Shown here piece by piece: positions 45,011 to 56,421 of a stretch of DNA of 64,000 bases (within the stretch, counting starts at the first letter, position 1; each line of letters starts with the position of its first letter). A model generated the notes under the pieces. That model did not search any database, was not told where the DNA came from, and saw only the letters and a list, made by a program, of their open reading frames with translations. Origin of the DNA: Trichobilharzia regenti (lineage: Eukaryota > Platyhelminthes > Trematoda > Strigeidida > Schistosomatidae); contig CALYDD020000413.1 in NCBI GenBank assembly GCA_944472135.2, positions 62,001 through 126,000 on the forward strand. The letters are read 5' to 3'. The position numbers were made by a program, and so were the translations under genes.

Positions 45011-45519
45011 AAGCATTATCACGACAAAGCACTGCTTGATTTCATAACTATTGTATGGCCTTATATCTCCTGCTTTTGTTAATATTATGATTCCGAGAAT
45101 CATTCAAAAATTTTAGTACCCCATTCAATTGGACAAATATTGGTTTTGACGAGAATCAATATCAGTCATACAGGTTGACATTATTATTATTATCATAATT
45201 ATTTATAATTGCACCATTCAATGATCATGCTACTTATGAATCGATAAAGTGAATACATTTTCGCGAACGCCCCTATCTTTTGAAACAGAGTGAATCGTGT
45301 TCACTCAATATTATGAATAATGATTAAGCGCGACCCCAACCATTATTGTTGGTGGGACATCCATCCACGCACGAGATATCTAATGGGACCTCACTAGTCA
45401 TGATTTATCATTTCAAAGCATAATTCAAATTCCATCCTGAATAAATTATCATCTTAATAATAATAATATTTGAACTGAAAATTGGATTGAGGATATGATG
45501 AAATTAGTAATTCAAGTGA
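45011..45519. other. No gene seen
   Basis: ATT runs near 45180-45195 and 45455-45470; AT-rich. Confidence 0.3.
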
Positions 45520-45690
45520 AAGGCCCTTACGACAGATGGGAGATCTCTTTGTAATCAGAAGATCCTGGGTTCGAACCCTGATTTGTGTGTATTTTCGGAC
45601 AGAGCCACACAAAGAAGAAACAGCTGTAAAAATACTCCCTGGATTTTAGTGGTTGTGCATTATATGTCTGCTCGTGATAAAATCCGTAAC
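45520..45690 (+). repeat. SINE family A variant
   Basis: Head with B-box GGGTTCGAACCC (45569-45580), altered ribozyme segment (TTTTCGGACAGAGCCACACA, then GAAGAAACAGCTGT) and tail TTAGTGGTTGTGCATTATAT. Same subfamily as 35560-35680. Confidence 0.55.
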
Positions 45691-46014
45691 CAGTCTCAAT
45701 CACTCACATGTTGATGAATATCTGCATTTGGTTATTGGAAATCTGTTTCTATATTCGCTATTTTATATTCTCTTTAGTCTAGTGTATATCCGTTCTAATT
45801 GCAATGTACTGCCACAAAATTTCTAGTGTGTTGCATGCACTTTAATCCGTCACTTATTTTGTTTTCAGTCAATCATGTTCTTTGATAAAACATAAATTCT
45901 CGCGCATATGAATTCGTATTTCAAATAATTTTTCTGCAATTATTGGAGAAACTCTGGAGAGATGAATATAGTGGGGGATTAGATCATATTTATGTTCGAA
46001 CTATATATATCATA

Positions 46015-46375
46015 CAACCATGACGGCAACAATAACAAGGAAGATGAGTAGAAATGCTTCTCTGTGTAAAACCGTATCACAAAACTATGATCTAGCTATT
46101 CCGATACTTTTCTTAGCCAAGTAGAAATTTTCGTCATCTCAACTGTCTTGTCTTACAAGTTTATCATCCTTCCCGATGTGATCAGTTTTCACATCAGCAA
46201 ATTGTTAATTGAGATCAAACTAACTAGATTGTCTACAAATAATAAAGCGACACTTCAGTTGTCAGACTTTCGTCATTTCTTCACATTATTGAGGGAGAGG
46301 TTATTGAAAAAACTGTGAAAACTGGATAGCTGTTTCCTCATCATCAGTGTATGTATACTCATGACTCCGCCTGAA
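46015..46375 (+). repeat. Dispersed repeat R2, copy 1
   Basis: Collinear with 62070-62425 and clearly of one origin: AGAAATGCTTCTCTGTGTAA, CTCAACTGTCTTGTCTTACA, TTGAGGGAGAGGTTATTGAA, CATCATCAGTGTATGT. No coding recognised. Confidence 0.65.
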
Positions 46376-46824
46376 ATCAAGACCTTGTATATGCAAGTAA
46401 CTGTCATAACAGGAATATGTGTTATAAATTCAAAAGTAGAAGTTGTGTTGTAGATATTTCTCTATCAGTGTTTGAAACGTTAAACAAAGTAACATGTAAA
46501 TAGACATCCGTATCATAATTGCCAACCACTTGAGTACCAAGTGGAATTTAGGCCGGTGTTGTTACTCTGCCTAGCATAAATATTCAATTCATCTTCCATT
46601 CCTCCTGAATATTTGTCAGTTAGGCAATAGGTTGTCGGCTGATTATCCTCACTGCCAGACTTTCATATTACTTATTCCCCCTGGATTACCACCTGATCTC
46701 CACTGTCGAGCCAATAAATGCATGTGTTGACAGTCTACAAGTCTATAGTGAACAGTCGCAATGCTTTTTGTGACACGCATGAACACTCTGAATGTCTTTA
46801 CTTCAACGTCGAAAGTTCAGAGCT
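46376..46824. other. No gene seen
   Basis: AT-rich; no supportable feature. Confidence 0.3.
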
Positions 46825-47010
46825 TTTTTGATTAGATCTTGATTCCACATCGTATATATGGTACAAGTATGGAATTTTCAGCATGGATATCGGTAGCCCA
46901 AAATTTGCAGGCCGATCAAAGATATCAGGTGTGCGCCGGCGTGGGCTCGAACCCCAGACCATGTGCATGGTCGGCGAGAGTCCTAACCACTGGGCCACCG
47001 ACGCCATATA
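46825..47010 (-). repeat. SINE family D copy 2 (best-preserved head)
   Basis: On the minus strand: TGGCCCAGTGGTTAGGA (A-box region), CTCTCGCCGACCATG, then B-box GGGTTCGAGCCC (46945-46956). The body has TTTGGGCTACCGATATCCAT and the 3' part ends GGAATCAAGATCTAATC. The RNA polymerase III promoter elements look intact here. Confidence 0.7.
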
Positions 47011-48764
47011 ATAATTTCAGAGTAATCGTCACCTGTATCACTTCCCTAATCAGGTCCTGTTGGCCCTGACATTCTCATTAGTGCAGCGTGTAGATAAGAA
47101 GATGCTGCTCAGATGAAGTAAGTGGAGAAAACAGAGTCCGTAATTTTCTTGCATTAACGCTGATTAGTACTTGTTGTTGCGGATGGTCATCGGGTATCTT
47201 CATCTTCTCTGTCTGCTCCATTTTCACATGAGATCCTGTCTTCACTGCCTGCCTCTTCTGCCAACCTTTTGGCTTTCGCTGGTGACTTTTCTGGTTTCCG
47301 AGGCATGAAATATAAATCATAAGTCTGTTGTTATTATGACAGTGAGAATTTCAAAAAACTAGAGCCAATATTTCCACGATTCTATGTACACTAACCAAAA
47401 TCCAAATTTCTAATTTATTTGCTTTGAAATGAAACATAACTCTCTGTGGGTACACATGATCTTCGGCAACTGACTGTATTGGCACCTGGAATGCATGAAC
47501 TAATCTGTAGTGGTTGGTCAAGTGACTTTCAACACTGATTGGACGATTGTAAAAAAAGGGGTTAAAAGTAGATCAACGTCTTCATAATAATAATTATTAT
47601 TGTTATTTCTATTGTTTCTGTCTATTTGGCAGCTCACACTTACTTTTATTTACAGAGATATATCGTAAGGTATGGTTCGACAAAAGGGACAAGTTTGGTG
47701 ATACAAATAGTGACAATAATAATTATAATAACAGACCTAACGGTTGCATACATTCGAAAGTTATACAGTCCGGAAACAAAATTGTCTGGGAGAGGTATGT
47801 TTAATGTTACCTTTTATTTCACCCATGTCCATCTTTCTATGTCCTCACCAGTAGGTAGTCTGAGATAAACAGTTGTATCATGTCTAATCTACTTAAACTA
47901 GTATGTTTTCATTCTATTGAAGGAGTGGAAGGGAGACGGAGCGAATAAGTACCAGGAGAAAATACACAAAAGTGCAAAACACCAACATTTTTATCTTCTA
48001 GCTTTTTCGGCTTTTTTCTGTAGAAGAAAATGAAATTATATATGAATTATTTCCCTTTGAAAGAGTTGGTACAAAATGTAATCGAAAACATCTATCGTGA
48101 ATCACAAAGTTTCGTGTCAAATGCGTACACAGCTGGTGAGTTCGAACTCAAACAAGTCAAAGCGCCCTCCGGTATTTAGATCACTTCTGTCTATCTGGCA
48201 AGCACTACTGGTTGATGTTGGCATTTCTTTGTAATTCTAGCATAACTCCATATTTTCCTTCTTTCTCATGTGCATACTGACTACAGCTCACTCAATCAGT
48301 TTTCATCTGACAACGTAACTGTAATACACTTAATCGACTTCTCTGATGCAATGACTAACAATAAGAACCATATTTATTACAACCCATCACCTTTGTTGCT
48401 ACTCTCTTTCATGAAAATATTGTATTTAAATGCAGTTATACAGCTAGAGAAAATGAATTTATCGAATTGCATGTTTTGTTTTTATTAATAAATTGCTGGG
48501 GAATATTCACGATTATCAATTTATGACATGATCGACAATGGAAAAATCAATATACGATGAAGTTTCCTAATTAATACTGTATGTCTGACTCACTTCCACA
48601 CACTGGTATGAGGAGAGTTCTAACATATAGTTATGTTTATCAAATGTTTACCAATATTATTTATTATTATTGTCATAAAAATGATAACAGTGGACTCACG
48701 TTCGTTTTGACTTTAATGTTATTCTTATCTTTGTATTCCTTTACGCTCCAATTGGCATATATGA
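47011..48764. other. No gene seen
   Basis: An 80-codon minus-strand frame (47078-47320, Lys/Gln-rich) is exon-like but unsupported. The rest is AT-rich. Confidence 0.3.
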
Positions 48765-48975
48765 CCTTAACCTGGGAACTATGGCGTTGCAGTAGCATTG
48801 GAATTATTCTGACGGGATGAGGCCGCTCACACAACCTTCTCTCCCAGTCAGCCTCATTACCGACTTGACGAGGATTAATGACTGCATCGGACGAGTATTG
48901 AAACTCTGGTCAGATGGGTGGTTGCGTGAGTGTCCTACTGCTGACCCACCGACGCACGCTACGCCAATACAATCC
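48765..48975 (-). repeat. SINE family B copy 6
   Basis: GCAGTAGCATTGGAATTATT, GGATGAGGCCGCTCACACAA and CAGCCTCATTACCGACTTGA follow the family B body in reverse; the head lies near 48900-48970 on the minus strand. The A/B boxes are decayed. Confidence 0.55.
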
Positions 48976-49609
48976 TCCATAAAACAAAATATATGACTGG
49001 TTATCCGGCTATTATTTTCACACTGAGAAAACCGAGCAGACTGGTTGAAAATGGAAATTTTCTGAGAGCAAAAGGATACGTACTATATATTACCAACATT
49101 TGTTCATATAAGAGTCCCATATCGGGATGAAACACACGTCCGTTGCTCTCAGCTTTTCCAGTGGTTATCTAACTTTTGAATAAAGCAAGAAAAACAGTGG
49201 TTTATGCGGAATAATATGGCACCATCATTTATTTCATTGGCTTCTTATCATCTGCTTACAGCCTAAATAAATTATGAGGTTTGTGTGCAGAAAAGTTTTA
49301 ACATACCTGCAAATTTCTCATGGTGTCAGTTGACAGAAGGTTCTACAATTAGTGAACAGTGCCCATGGAGAGTATTTGTCCTCACACCCGACCGCTGCAT
49401 CCTACTGGTCACGACTTCCCACTGGAACCCAGGTAACTACTTACCTGAATAGGGCCAGTCGCCAGTGAGCATCTCATTGGTATTCAGGCGTTGGTTTGGT
49501 CTGATCTTGTCCGACTACCAGAGTCGGAATGCAAACGCCTACTGTTATTTATTGTAAAATAACAATCCATTGTAAAATTTTATTTTCATGTCTGTCTTAC
49601 TCAATCTCA
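48976..49609. repeat. SINE family A fragments
   Basis: At 49108-49185 a tail piece has GAGTCCCATATCGGGATGAA, CACACGTCC and CCAGTGGTTATCTAAC: stem II GTCCC/GGGAT and GAAAC persist, but the core 5' half is lost. At 49320-49460 the central block (GAGAGTATTTGTCCTCACAC, CTACTGGTCACGACTTCCCA) lies in minus orientation. Confidence 0.5.
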
Positions 49610-50165
49610 CTCCGCAGTGAGGGGACTTTAGACCCAGTCACATCATCCGTCGTTGATCATCATCAAGTTTGAGCCGTTTGTTTATTAAGTTGGCTGAAAT
49701 CAGTCAGTCAATCGAAATGATATTCAGAGAAATCAAACTCAATACATGTCATGACATTGACAATGGAGGGAGTGTGATTCACAAGGGAGTCACTCCTGAG
49801 AACTAATGAAAGTGCCTTTCTTCCACAACTCACATTAATATACGTGTGAAACTTGAGCACTGTGGTAGCAAGTAATTCCATATTAGTTTGTTTATTAGAT
49901 GTATCACACAGTGATACGTCTAATAAACAAACTACATTCTGGTGCATGATCACACCAATCAATGAGCATAAAATGCATTAAACTGTTGTAACTGGTGAAA
50001 GAGGACATTGTAACAAATCTTGAGTGCATAACGTGATTAACGAATGATGACATTTGAATAATATGCTTGGTCGCTTAATTCATTTACATAAGTAGGATAG
50101 TGCGTGTGCGTATGCGATACAGTCTCAGCGGCATATATTGCAGCGAAAAAGGTGAAATACAAGAT
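49610..50165 (-). repeat. Dispersed repeat R1, copy c
   Basis: TTGATCATCATCAAGTTTGA, ATGCTTGGTCGCTTAATTCA and GTGTGCGTATGCGATACAGT, collinear with R1 copies b and d. It abuts the broken LINE endonuclease at about 50165-50190 and carries a near-perfect hairpin. Confidence 0.65.
49884..49934. repeat. 24-bp-arm hairpin inside R1
   Basis: The left arm starts TAGTTTGTTTATTAGATG and ends GTATCAC at 49907. The loop is ACA. The right arm is 49911-49934. Arms pair with a single G-T type mismatch. Other R1 copies carry one arm (35435-35460) or a decayed version (about 40490-40550). Confidence 0.8.
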
Positions 50166-50189
50166 TTTTCTACGAGATTCTTATATTCC

Positions 50190-50829
50190 ATGGTCATTTA
50201 TAAATACAAGATCGAAGGAATTATCCAGTCTGGTGGAAAAGTTGACGGCATTTTCATGATCTAGCACTGTGAGAAAGCTGTAGTCACATGAATTAAAATC
50301 ACCTGTGACTATGGACAACGAGTTTCCAAAAGAGGAGGCAGCGAAAACAGTGAATTCATCAGCAAACATAGACAGTTCTGAAGTGCAACAGCAAGGTGTG
50401 ACATAAATGTTTGTGATATAAATGAATTTGTATTTAGATAGGTGTTTAGGTCGACATTTGACAGTTATACAGTCAATATAATCATTTGAAAATTTAAAAC
50501 AGACGTTGTTGGCAACAGACCACTGAGAATTGATAAAAGTAGCAACACACCACCACCTCGCTTCTTCCTTGAACTACTTCGGTCTTGTCTGTACATATTG
50601 AAACCATTCAGTAAGATTAAATTGTCATCATATGAATCGTGCAGCCAAGTTTCTTGAAGCGTTATTACACTTGTATTACGATAAATATTTGAACATAATA
50701 GAGCATCCAAGTAATTAATCTTGATCGATGATGACCTGCAATTTGTGCTCATAATCACAGGAACAGTCATCTGATGCATTGGAGTACACTTTAAGGATCT
50801 TTGCCACCCACCATAATGAGAAATTTCAA
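50190..50829 (-). pseudogene. LINE endonuclease fragment (left palindrome arm)
   Basis: Minus-strand reading from MHQMTVPVIMSTNCRSSSI (near 50779) through YLDALLCSNI, VITLQETWL and SSSRKKRGGGV. A 2-bp GT insertion near 50550 then shifts the frame, and TGDFN and SLVFIND-type blocks continue to 50181. It is the counterpart of the plus-strand LINE at 57807-61335 and is truncated where R1 copy c begins. It keeps the uninterrupted site CAAGATTAATTACTTGG into which PLE-5 inserted in the other arm. Confidence 0.85.
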
Positions 50830-51059
50830 TCTGATATCATTTTGACTAATAAACATCCTTCTTGTTAGCACTTTATCCCCTAACCACTGAAACACACAGA
50901 TTGACCAGACAGAAATAGTAAACAGTCGACGTCGACACATAGGCTATCGAAACGGGCAGCTCAACGACACCTGGGGAATCAAATGACGTGATTTGATTAG
51001 TAATGACTTCTCGTGGAATTCATAATGTGAGTCTCAATCACTTTTGAGCTCTAAAACAG

Positions 51060-51300
51060 AATGTACCTGTTAGTGCGCTGGTGGCACAGCGTCTATGATT
51101 CTCGCCGATCATGAATATGGTCTGGGGTTCGACGCAACGCACACTTTATATCTATGGTCGTTCTGCGAAATTCGGTCTACCGATATGATATTCTGCAAAT
51201 TACACACTTGTACCAAATATACGGTGTGGCGTCAAGCTGTAATCAAACAGATAAAAGTCACAATTCACTTGTTCTTAACTTCAAATTAGATTTCAGCTAT
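51060..51300 (+). repeat. SINE family D copy 3 (left arm)
   Basis: Head GCGCTGGTGGCACAGCGTCT with B-box-like GGGGTTCGACGC (about 51124), body ATTCGGTCTACCGATATGAT, 3' part GTGTGGCGTCAAGCTGTAAT. The open frame 51095-51289 is SINE sequence. Confidence 0.7.
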
Positions 51301-51329
51301 AAACACCATTATTCACAGAACCATTGAGA

Positions 51330-52236
51330 ACCAAGGATTATTAGAGGCTATTTCGTCCCGCTTCAAGGTTTTACAGCAGTACACCCTTCGAATCCACGAG
51401 AAATCGTAGGCGGTTATTGTGGTTGTGACTTCGCTGAAGAATTATGATAGGAAGCCGGGCTCGTTGTATTTGATCATGTACTGAGGAGGCTGCCTACTAT
51501 CACGACCGATATTCCTGATTGTAGTGGACTGGATTATGTGAGAAATTGTGAATGAGACCAATAAGACAGGCATACATTGGACCAATGAGAATACGCGAGA
51601 TGATTTGAACTTCAGCCACATCAGCCATCGTTGATCATCATCAGCTTTGAACCCTGTGTTTATTAAGTTGGCCGAAATGACGATACTTGAATAATATGCT
51701 TGGTCGCTTAATTCATTTATATAAGTAGGATAGTGCGTGTGCGTATGCGATACAGTCTCATCGGCATATATTGCAGCGAAAAAGGTGAAATACAAGATTT
51801 TGTGACAGTATTCTTCTCAAAATGACGAAGTTCATGTTGTAATCCTACATTCTCGCAATTTTGTATCATTTTTGCAAATTGGTTATTTGTGGTGTGGTAG
51901 TTGGTTTTACTACAGATAATGACTGCTTCCTCCGCTGCACATACTTCGATAGTTTTCTTTCTTCCATTTTTTGCAAGCCGCCATGCAATTATGTTCATGG
52001 TGGCTCAAAATTAAAACAAAAAAGATTTTTCCATGATTTTCTACTTCCCTACAGTGAGATAGACAATCTCATTTTGTACAACTTGCTGAAAACATGGCGT
52101 CAACTAGCTACATTATTGTGACATTAAACAAACTTGGTCCTCTGGTATCTGCCCTCGTGGAGAGAGATGACGGGACACGGAGTAACCACTCCAAATATAT
52201 AAATAAGTTCTATCAAGGTAAAGTGAAGCCTAACTC
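51330..52236 (-). repeat. Dispersed repeat R1, copy d (left arm)
   Basis: Begins with a SINE A-like tail (TTTCGTCCCGCTTCAAGG, ACAGCAGTACACCC) and continues GAATCCACGAGAAATCGTAG to ATAAATAAGTTCTATCAAGG. Open frames at 51442-52121 derive from it. Confidence 0.7.
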
Positions 52237-53565
52237 TCCATAACAATCAAAAATGCAACACACAAGCTGGATGGAATGCATAAACCTATGCTAACAACAT
52301 ACTTCCAACTCAACGGCCAAATATATGAACAAGTCAAAGGAACACCTATGGGATCGCCAATATCAGGTTTGATTGCAGAAGCAGTGATGCAAAGACTCGA
52401 AAACATAATTCTACCAAAGATCAAACCCAAGATTTGATACGCTACGTCGACGACACATTTGTAATAATCAAAAGAAACGAGTTAGATAAAACTCACAACT
52501 TAATAAACAACGTCTTCAACGACATCAAATTCATAAGAGAAGAGGAATCCGAGAACAAAATACCATTTTTGGACGTCTTAGTTAAGCAAACAACCACAGG
52601 GGAATTAGAAACTCAAGTTTATAGGAAATCAACTCACACAGACCAAATACTGAATTACAACAGCAACAACCCAATAACACACAAAAGGAATTGCATACAA
52701 ACACTATTCAAGAGAGCAAGGACTCACTGCAGCACTCCCACCTTAAGGAAAATTGAAGAAAAGTATCTCATGGACGTCTTCCAAAAAAGAATGGATACCC
52801 ACGGGATTTCATCAAGAGACATATACCCCCAAACCAACCTACCAAAGCAAAAGCCACCAAGGAAAGCACAAAGAAAGTCGCCTTACCATATATAAAGGAT
52901 ATCTCAGAAATCACTACAAGACTCTTCAAACCTTTAGGAATCGACGTCGTACACAAACCAACAAAGTCGCTGCACTCAATTCTATGTCAACCAAAAGACT
53001 CAACAGCGAAAGAAGATAAAACCAACATCATCTACGAAATAAATTGTAACAACTGCGAAAAACACTACATTGGCCAGAGTGGACGTCCCCTCCGTCTTCG
53101 TATCCACGAAAATAAGCTAGCTGTCAAAAGACAGGATATCCACTCCCTCATATCACTACACACAGAAAACCACGGACATCAATTCGACTGGGACAACGTT
53201 CAAATATTAGACAAAGGAAATAACAAGAATGCTAGAGAATTTTTAGAAGCTTGGCATTCCAGTGAATCATCAATCAATAGACACATAGAAATAGACAAAA
53301 TTTACCAACCGATAAGAAAGAAACTTCACACACAAAGGGTCAAAGTTCAAGTCAAAGAAACAACCGGTTCCAATACAAGTAACCTAGAAGGTGTGAAAAC
53401 ACACATAAACAACCAATCACGTCCAAGGTCACCAGGGGAGATGATTAATAAACTAGTGGAGAAATCTAAAAGCTCACTTCAAATTGAAGTATGCGCTGAA
53501 GATGTCACCCAGTAGGGCGATGAAAGCTTCGCAAATTAACCATCCAGCTCAGAGAACACAACCAC
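52237..53565 (+). mobile_element. Penelope-like element PLE-3 in palindrome spacer
   Basis: The coding part begins within the RT: TTYFQLNGQIYEQVKGTPMG, SPISGLIAEAVMQRLE. A 1-bp loss near 52435 precedes IRYVDDTFVIIKRNE (catalytic YVDD); then IPFLDVLVKQTTTG and VYRKSTHTDQILNY. A shift at the A6 run (about 52783-52788) separates VFQK from NGYPRDFIKRHIP, LPYIKDISEI, then GIY-YIG: NIIYEINCNNCEKHYIGQSG, LRLRIHENKLAVKR, and an open tail to the TAG near 53516. Two frame lesions; otherwise well preserved and the best reference for the PLE-1/PLE-2 lineage. 5' truncated; ends CAGCTCAGAGAACACAAC. No convincing TSD. Confidence 0.9.
53490..53535 (+). ncRNA. Type I hammerhead ribozyme of PLE-3, nearly complete
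   Basis: Stem I: TATGCG (53490-53495) pairs with CGCAAA (53530-53535), with one mismatch. Core CTGAAGA (53496-53502) fits CUGANGA. One unpaired T follows. Stem II is GTCACCC/GGGCGAT (53504-53510 with 53515-53521; one A-C mismatch, one G-T) with loop AGTA. GAAA is 53522-53525, and A15.1-G-C-U16.1 forms the minimal stem III. Cleavage would fall between 53529 and 53530. PLE-borne hammerheads with very short stem III, possibly acting as dimers, are known. The motif overlaps the C-terminal codons of the ORF. Confidence 0.72.
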
Positions 53566-53599
53566 ATCAAAAGGTTTATTTATTGATGATGAGGACTTT

Positions 53600-54500
53600 G
53601 ATGGAAGTGTGAATGTACTACCTGTCATTTGACCGAGATTGTGTACACGCACACGAAAATCTCCTGGTCTGAATGGATCATCGGTTCACTTTGAGGTGAA
53701 CTGCATGTACAAACTTGATAGTTTTTGTCGAACTACTGAACCAACTGGTATTTACCTATCTTGAAAGTACTTGTGTAATGACAGAACACAAGAGCCAGGC
53801 AACATATCATTAATTGCATCATCGAAATCTCCAACAGTGCATCTCAGCGTCATCGATTTCGTAAAGACTTACTGCAGCGTCGATGGAGAAAGAATTTGAT
53901 ACCTATTTCAACAATGTAGAGTGCGTCGCCATAAATATTCACAAGTCTGATTCATTAGTGGTGTGATGACGACAAATACCGAGCACATCGTAACCTACTG
54001 CTCACTGGTGTATTTGAAGTGGGGTCAGGAGTTGATAGGATGAAGATATTCATAGCAGCGGTCGAGGCAAAGAGACAAACAAGTTCATATTGATGGGAAC
54101 TAACTTCTCAGAACCCTCTAAAATTCACCTACCTAAACAGGAAATCATCGTTTCAAACACAGTAGGCTAGGGTGATGATAACAAAGAGAGGATCCTGAAA
54201 TTAGGACACAGATCATTACTATGAAATATATGTGGAAGTCTTCAGCAGTCAACTCATTGAAAAGATATGGAGAGGTGCCCAACAATGGCGTTCTATACGA
54301 TGCAGAAACATGTCGAATTCCCTAAAAACGAGACCTCCAGAACAAGGTGCTACGGTTTGATAAATCAAATATGAGGTCATGAAACGTAAGAAACAAGGAG
54401 GTCTTCGAGAAGAAAGAACAGGCGTAGAACCTACCATCCAACGAAACTGTGGAAGGAAATGAAGTTTGATCTAGGATAGATAAAGAGATAGGTGGGTAGA
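53600..54500 (+). pseudogene. Decayed RTE-like LINE relic
   Basis: IDFVKTYCSVDGERI (about 53856-53900) resembles the RTE RT motif DFEKAFDSVDRE, and GVLYDAETCRIP (about 54286-54320) resembles VLLYGAETWR. The distance is shorter than usual, so internal deletion is likely. Stops everywhere. Confidence 0.4.
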
Positions 54501-56421
54501 AACGGTACGTGTCATAATCAAATAAGAAGTAAGCAGCAGCGCGAAGAATCAACGGGAAACTACGTGTCAGGTGTGTCTGATGGAGAAATGAAGCAGGTCA
54601 TGTGAAGAGAAAACGTGCTTATCAGTACTCGTTCACACAGGCTACCATGATGGGATCTATCCTATCACATTCCATTTCGTCTGGAACGGACAGTAACCAC
54701 TTGGAACAAAATGAATGAATGCTAATAATATTGGTTATCTCTTTGATATGTTCACTCCAACGTACGTGATTGACTTTCAACTTCGAGTTCAACACGAATC
54801 GTGGCTGGTGAATGGATCATCGAATACAAGTGATCACTGTAGAGCTGTTTCATTCTAGTTTGTGACTTGAAATCTAGCCTCGAAAGCTTTTTGTATGAAG
54901 GAACCGTACTGTGGAGAGATATCTAAAAAGAAGGATTAAATAACTTTTCGATGGTCACTGGTTTCGAAGAATTCTCCTACTGATGATATTCCACGATAAA
55001 TTCTATCTAGAAATCACATGAGGAGAACTAGTCACCTTCAGCTTGTCGTGTGAACTGAACTCACTGCAAGAGCACATGGTCTCGAAATGAATTCTGCATC
55101 ACGTTGGAGTTTGCATTCTTCTCATGATGAAATATCTTTCTGGTGAATTCAGTTCCCAGTAACAGCCAACTGATATTAATATTTTTATTAACCTGCATGT
55201 TAATTCTGTTATTTCCTTGGATGCATAGTCAGTGAAAGTCTTAAACAGGAATGTGGGTTTCAGTGCAGAATCAATAATGCAGAATGTTTAACTTCTCAGG
55301 TGATCGAATAAGGACGGTGGTCCACTTTGCCACCAAGCTAATCGGGTCATCAGTGACACTTATAAAATATATTTTGTGAAAAGACTGTGTCGTCTCTGTG
55401 CATTCATCAATGTTGTTCGTAGATCTAATCTCATGATGGTGGATTGTTCATTCAACTGATCACTAGGCTTGGTAACGCTTAGCCAGTGGTAATGATGATC
55501 ACTTTGACTAAAATCAGTCACCAGTGTTTCAACCGTGACGCGAAATTCTTGTGAGCAAATATGATGTACAGCTGAAAGCAATTATACCCAGTGGAATAGT
55601 ATGAATAGACTTTGTAATTCACTTCGACCAACACGTACTTGGTGTCGCGTAATGATCTCTGATGTTATTCCTTCTCTTTTCTCAATTTCTGCTTATCGGA
55701 GCTTGTTACTAGTCACTTACTTATTGACAGATAAAGTATGTGAGAAGCAATTGATTTCAGGCGGAATGTTTAGTAGAAATTTTAGCACCTGATGATCTGA
55801 TAAAATGTTACTCCAGACGACTAAAACGGCATCAGTTGAGGTAGAGAGATGGAGAGACGTGAAATAGAGCCAGACAACAACCTATGGTCCCACTAACGAA
55901 TATTGAGTAGGAAATGAAGGTTGACTGGATATACACAGTGAAGATCATCGAGTGACACCACACACTGTTCCACTCCTCGAATGCAACCTGAACGATCAGC
56001 GACAAACATTGTTTTGGTATGATGTCAAAATGGAAAATATAATGTGAAGATGAATCGAATGCTCGCGTGAAGTAGTGAAGCCGGATAGAATTGCAGGCTG
56101 TCAATCGTGTGGAAAGGATATGTTCCAACGTTGATCAGTGTTCCACTCGAGGAGGCAAGCAATGAATGAATTTTATTATTGGTGATGATGATAAACATTT
56201 GAAGTCTAATTGTTATGGACTACAAATCTATTGGATAGAGGAGACAGACAGAGAGGGAGTGAGAGCTGACGAGTTAGTTGTAGACAGTCTTACACTGCAC
56301 AATTTTTTTCTGCTTATCAATCAGCAGAATCACGACGTGAAAAAATTGAGAGACATTCACTCAGTGATACAAACAAATGAAAGTGATGATTGAGATGAGG
56401 CACACTGAAGTCTGGATAGTT
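54501..56421. other. No gene seen
   Basis: Rest of the palindrome spacer. Short frames at 54322-54552, 55360-55792, 55832-56128 and 56166-56393 have no recognisable domains. Confidence 0.3.

Larger units (their letters stand above)
50190..52236 (+). repeat. Left arm of interrupted palindrome
   Basis: Reverse-complement collinear with 56422-57874 plus 59799-60325. The shared series is LINE endonuclease, flank block, SINE D and R1. SINE D translations in the two arms differ at two of 64 residues. Similarity is lower in the distal R1 part (51830-52130), where the right arm has a deletion and a TGAT run. Confidence 0.85.

Noticed and set aside
46930..47005. Possible genuine tRNA gene (A-box and B-box well preserved).
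   Set aside because: The same head is attached to a constant SINE body at three other loci and a proper acceptor stem does not close. It is the SINE D promoter.
51095..51289. Near-identical 64-codon frames at 51.1 and 57.3 kb, looking like a conserved small protein.
   Set aside because: Both are the SINE D body duplicated with the palindrome arms. Similarity reflects recent duplication, not coding constraint.
52237..53570. A TSD for PLE-3 (ATCAAAA near 52246 and 53568).
   Set aside because: Only seven AT-rich bases and not positioned at the element ends; the 5' boundary is probably secondarily deleted.
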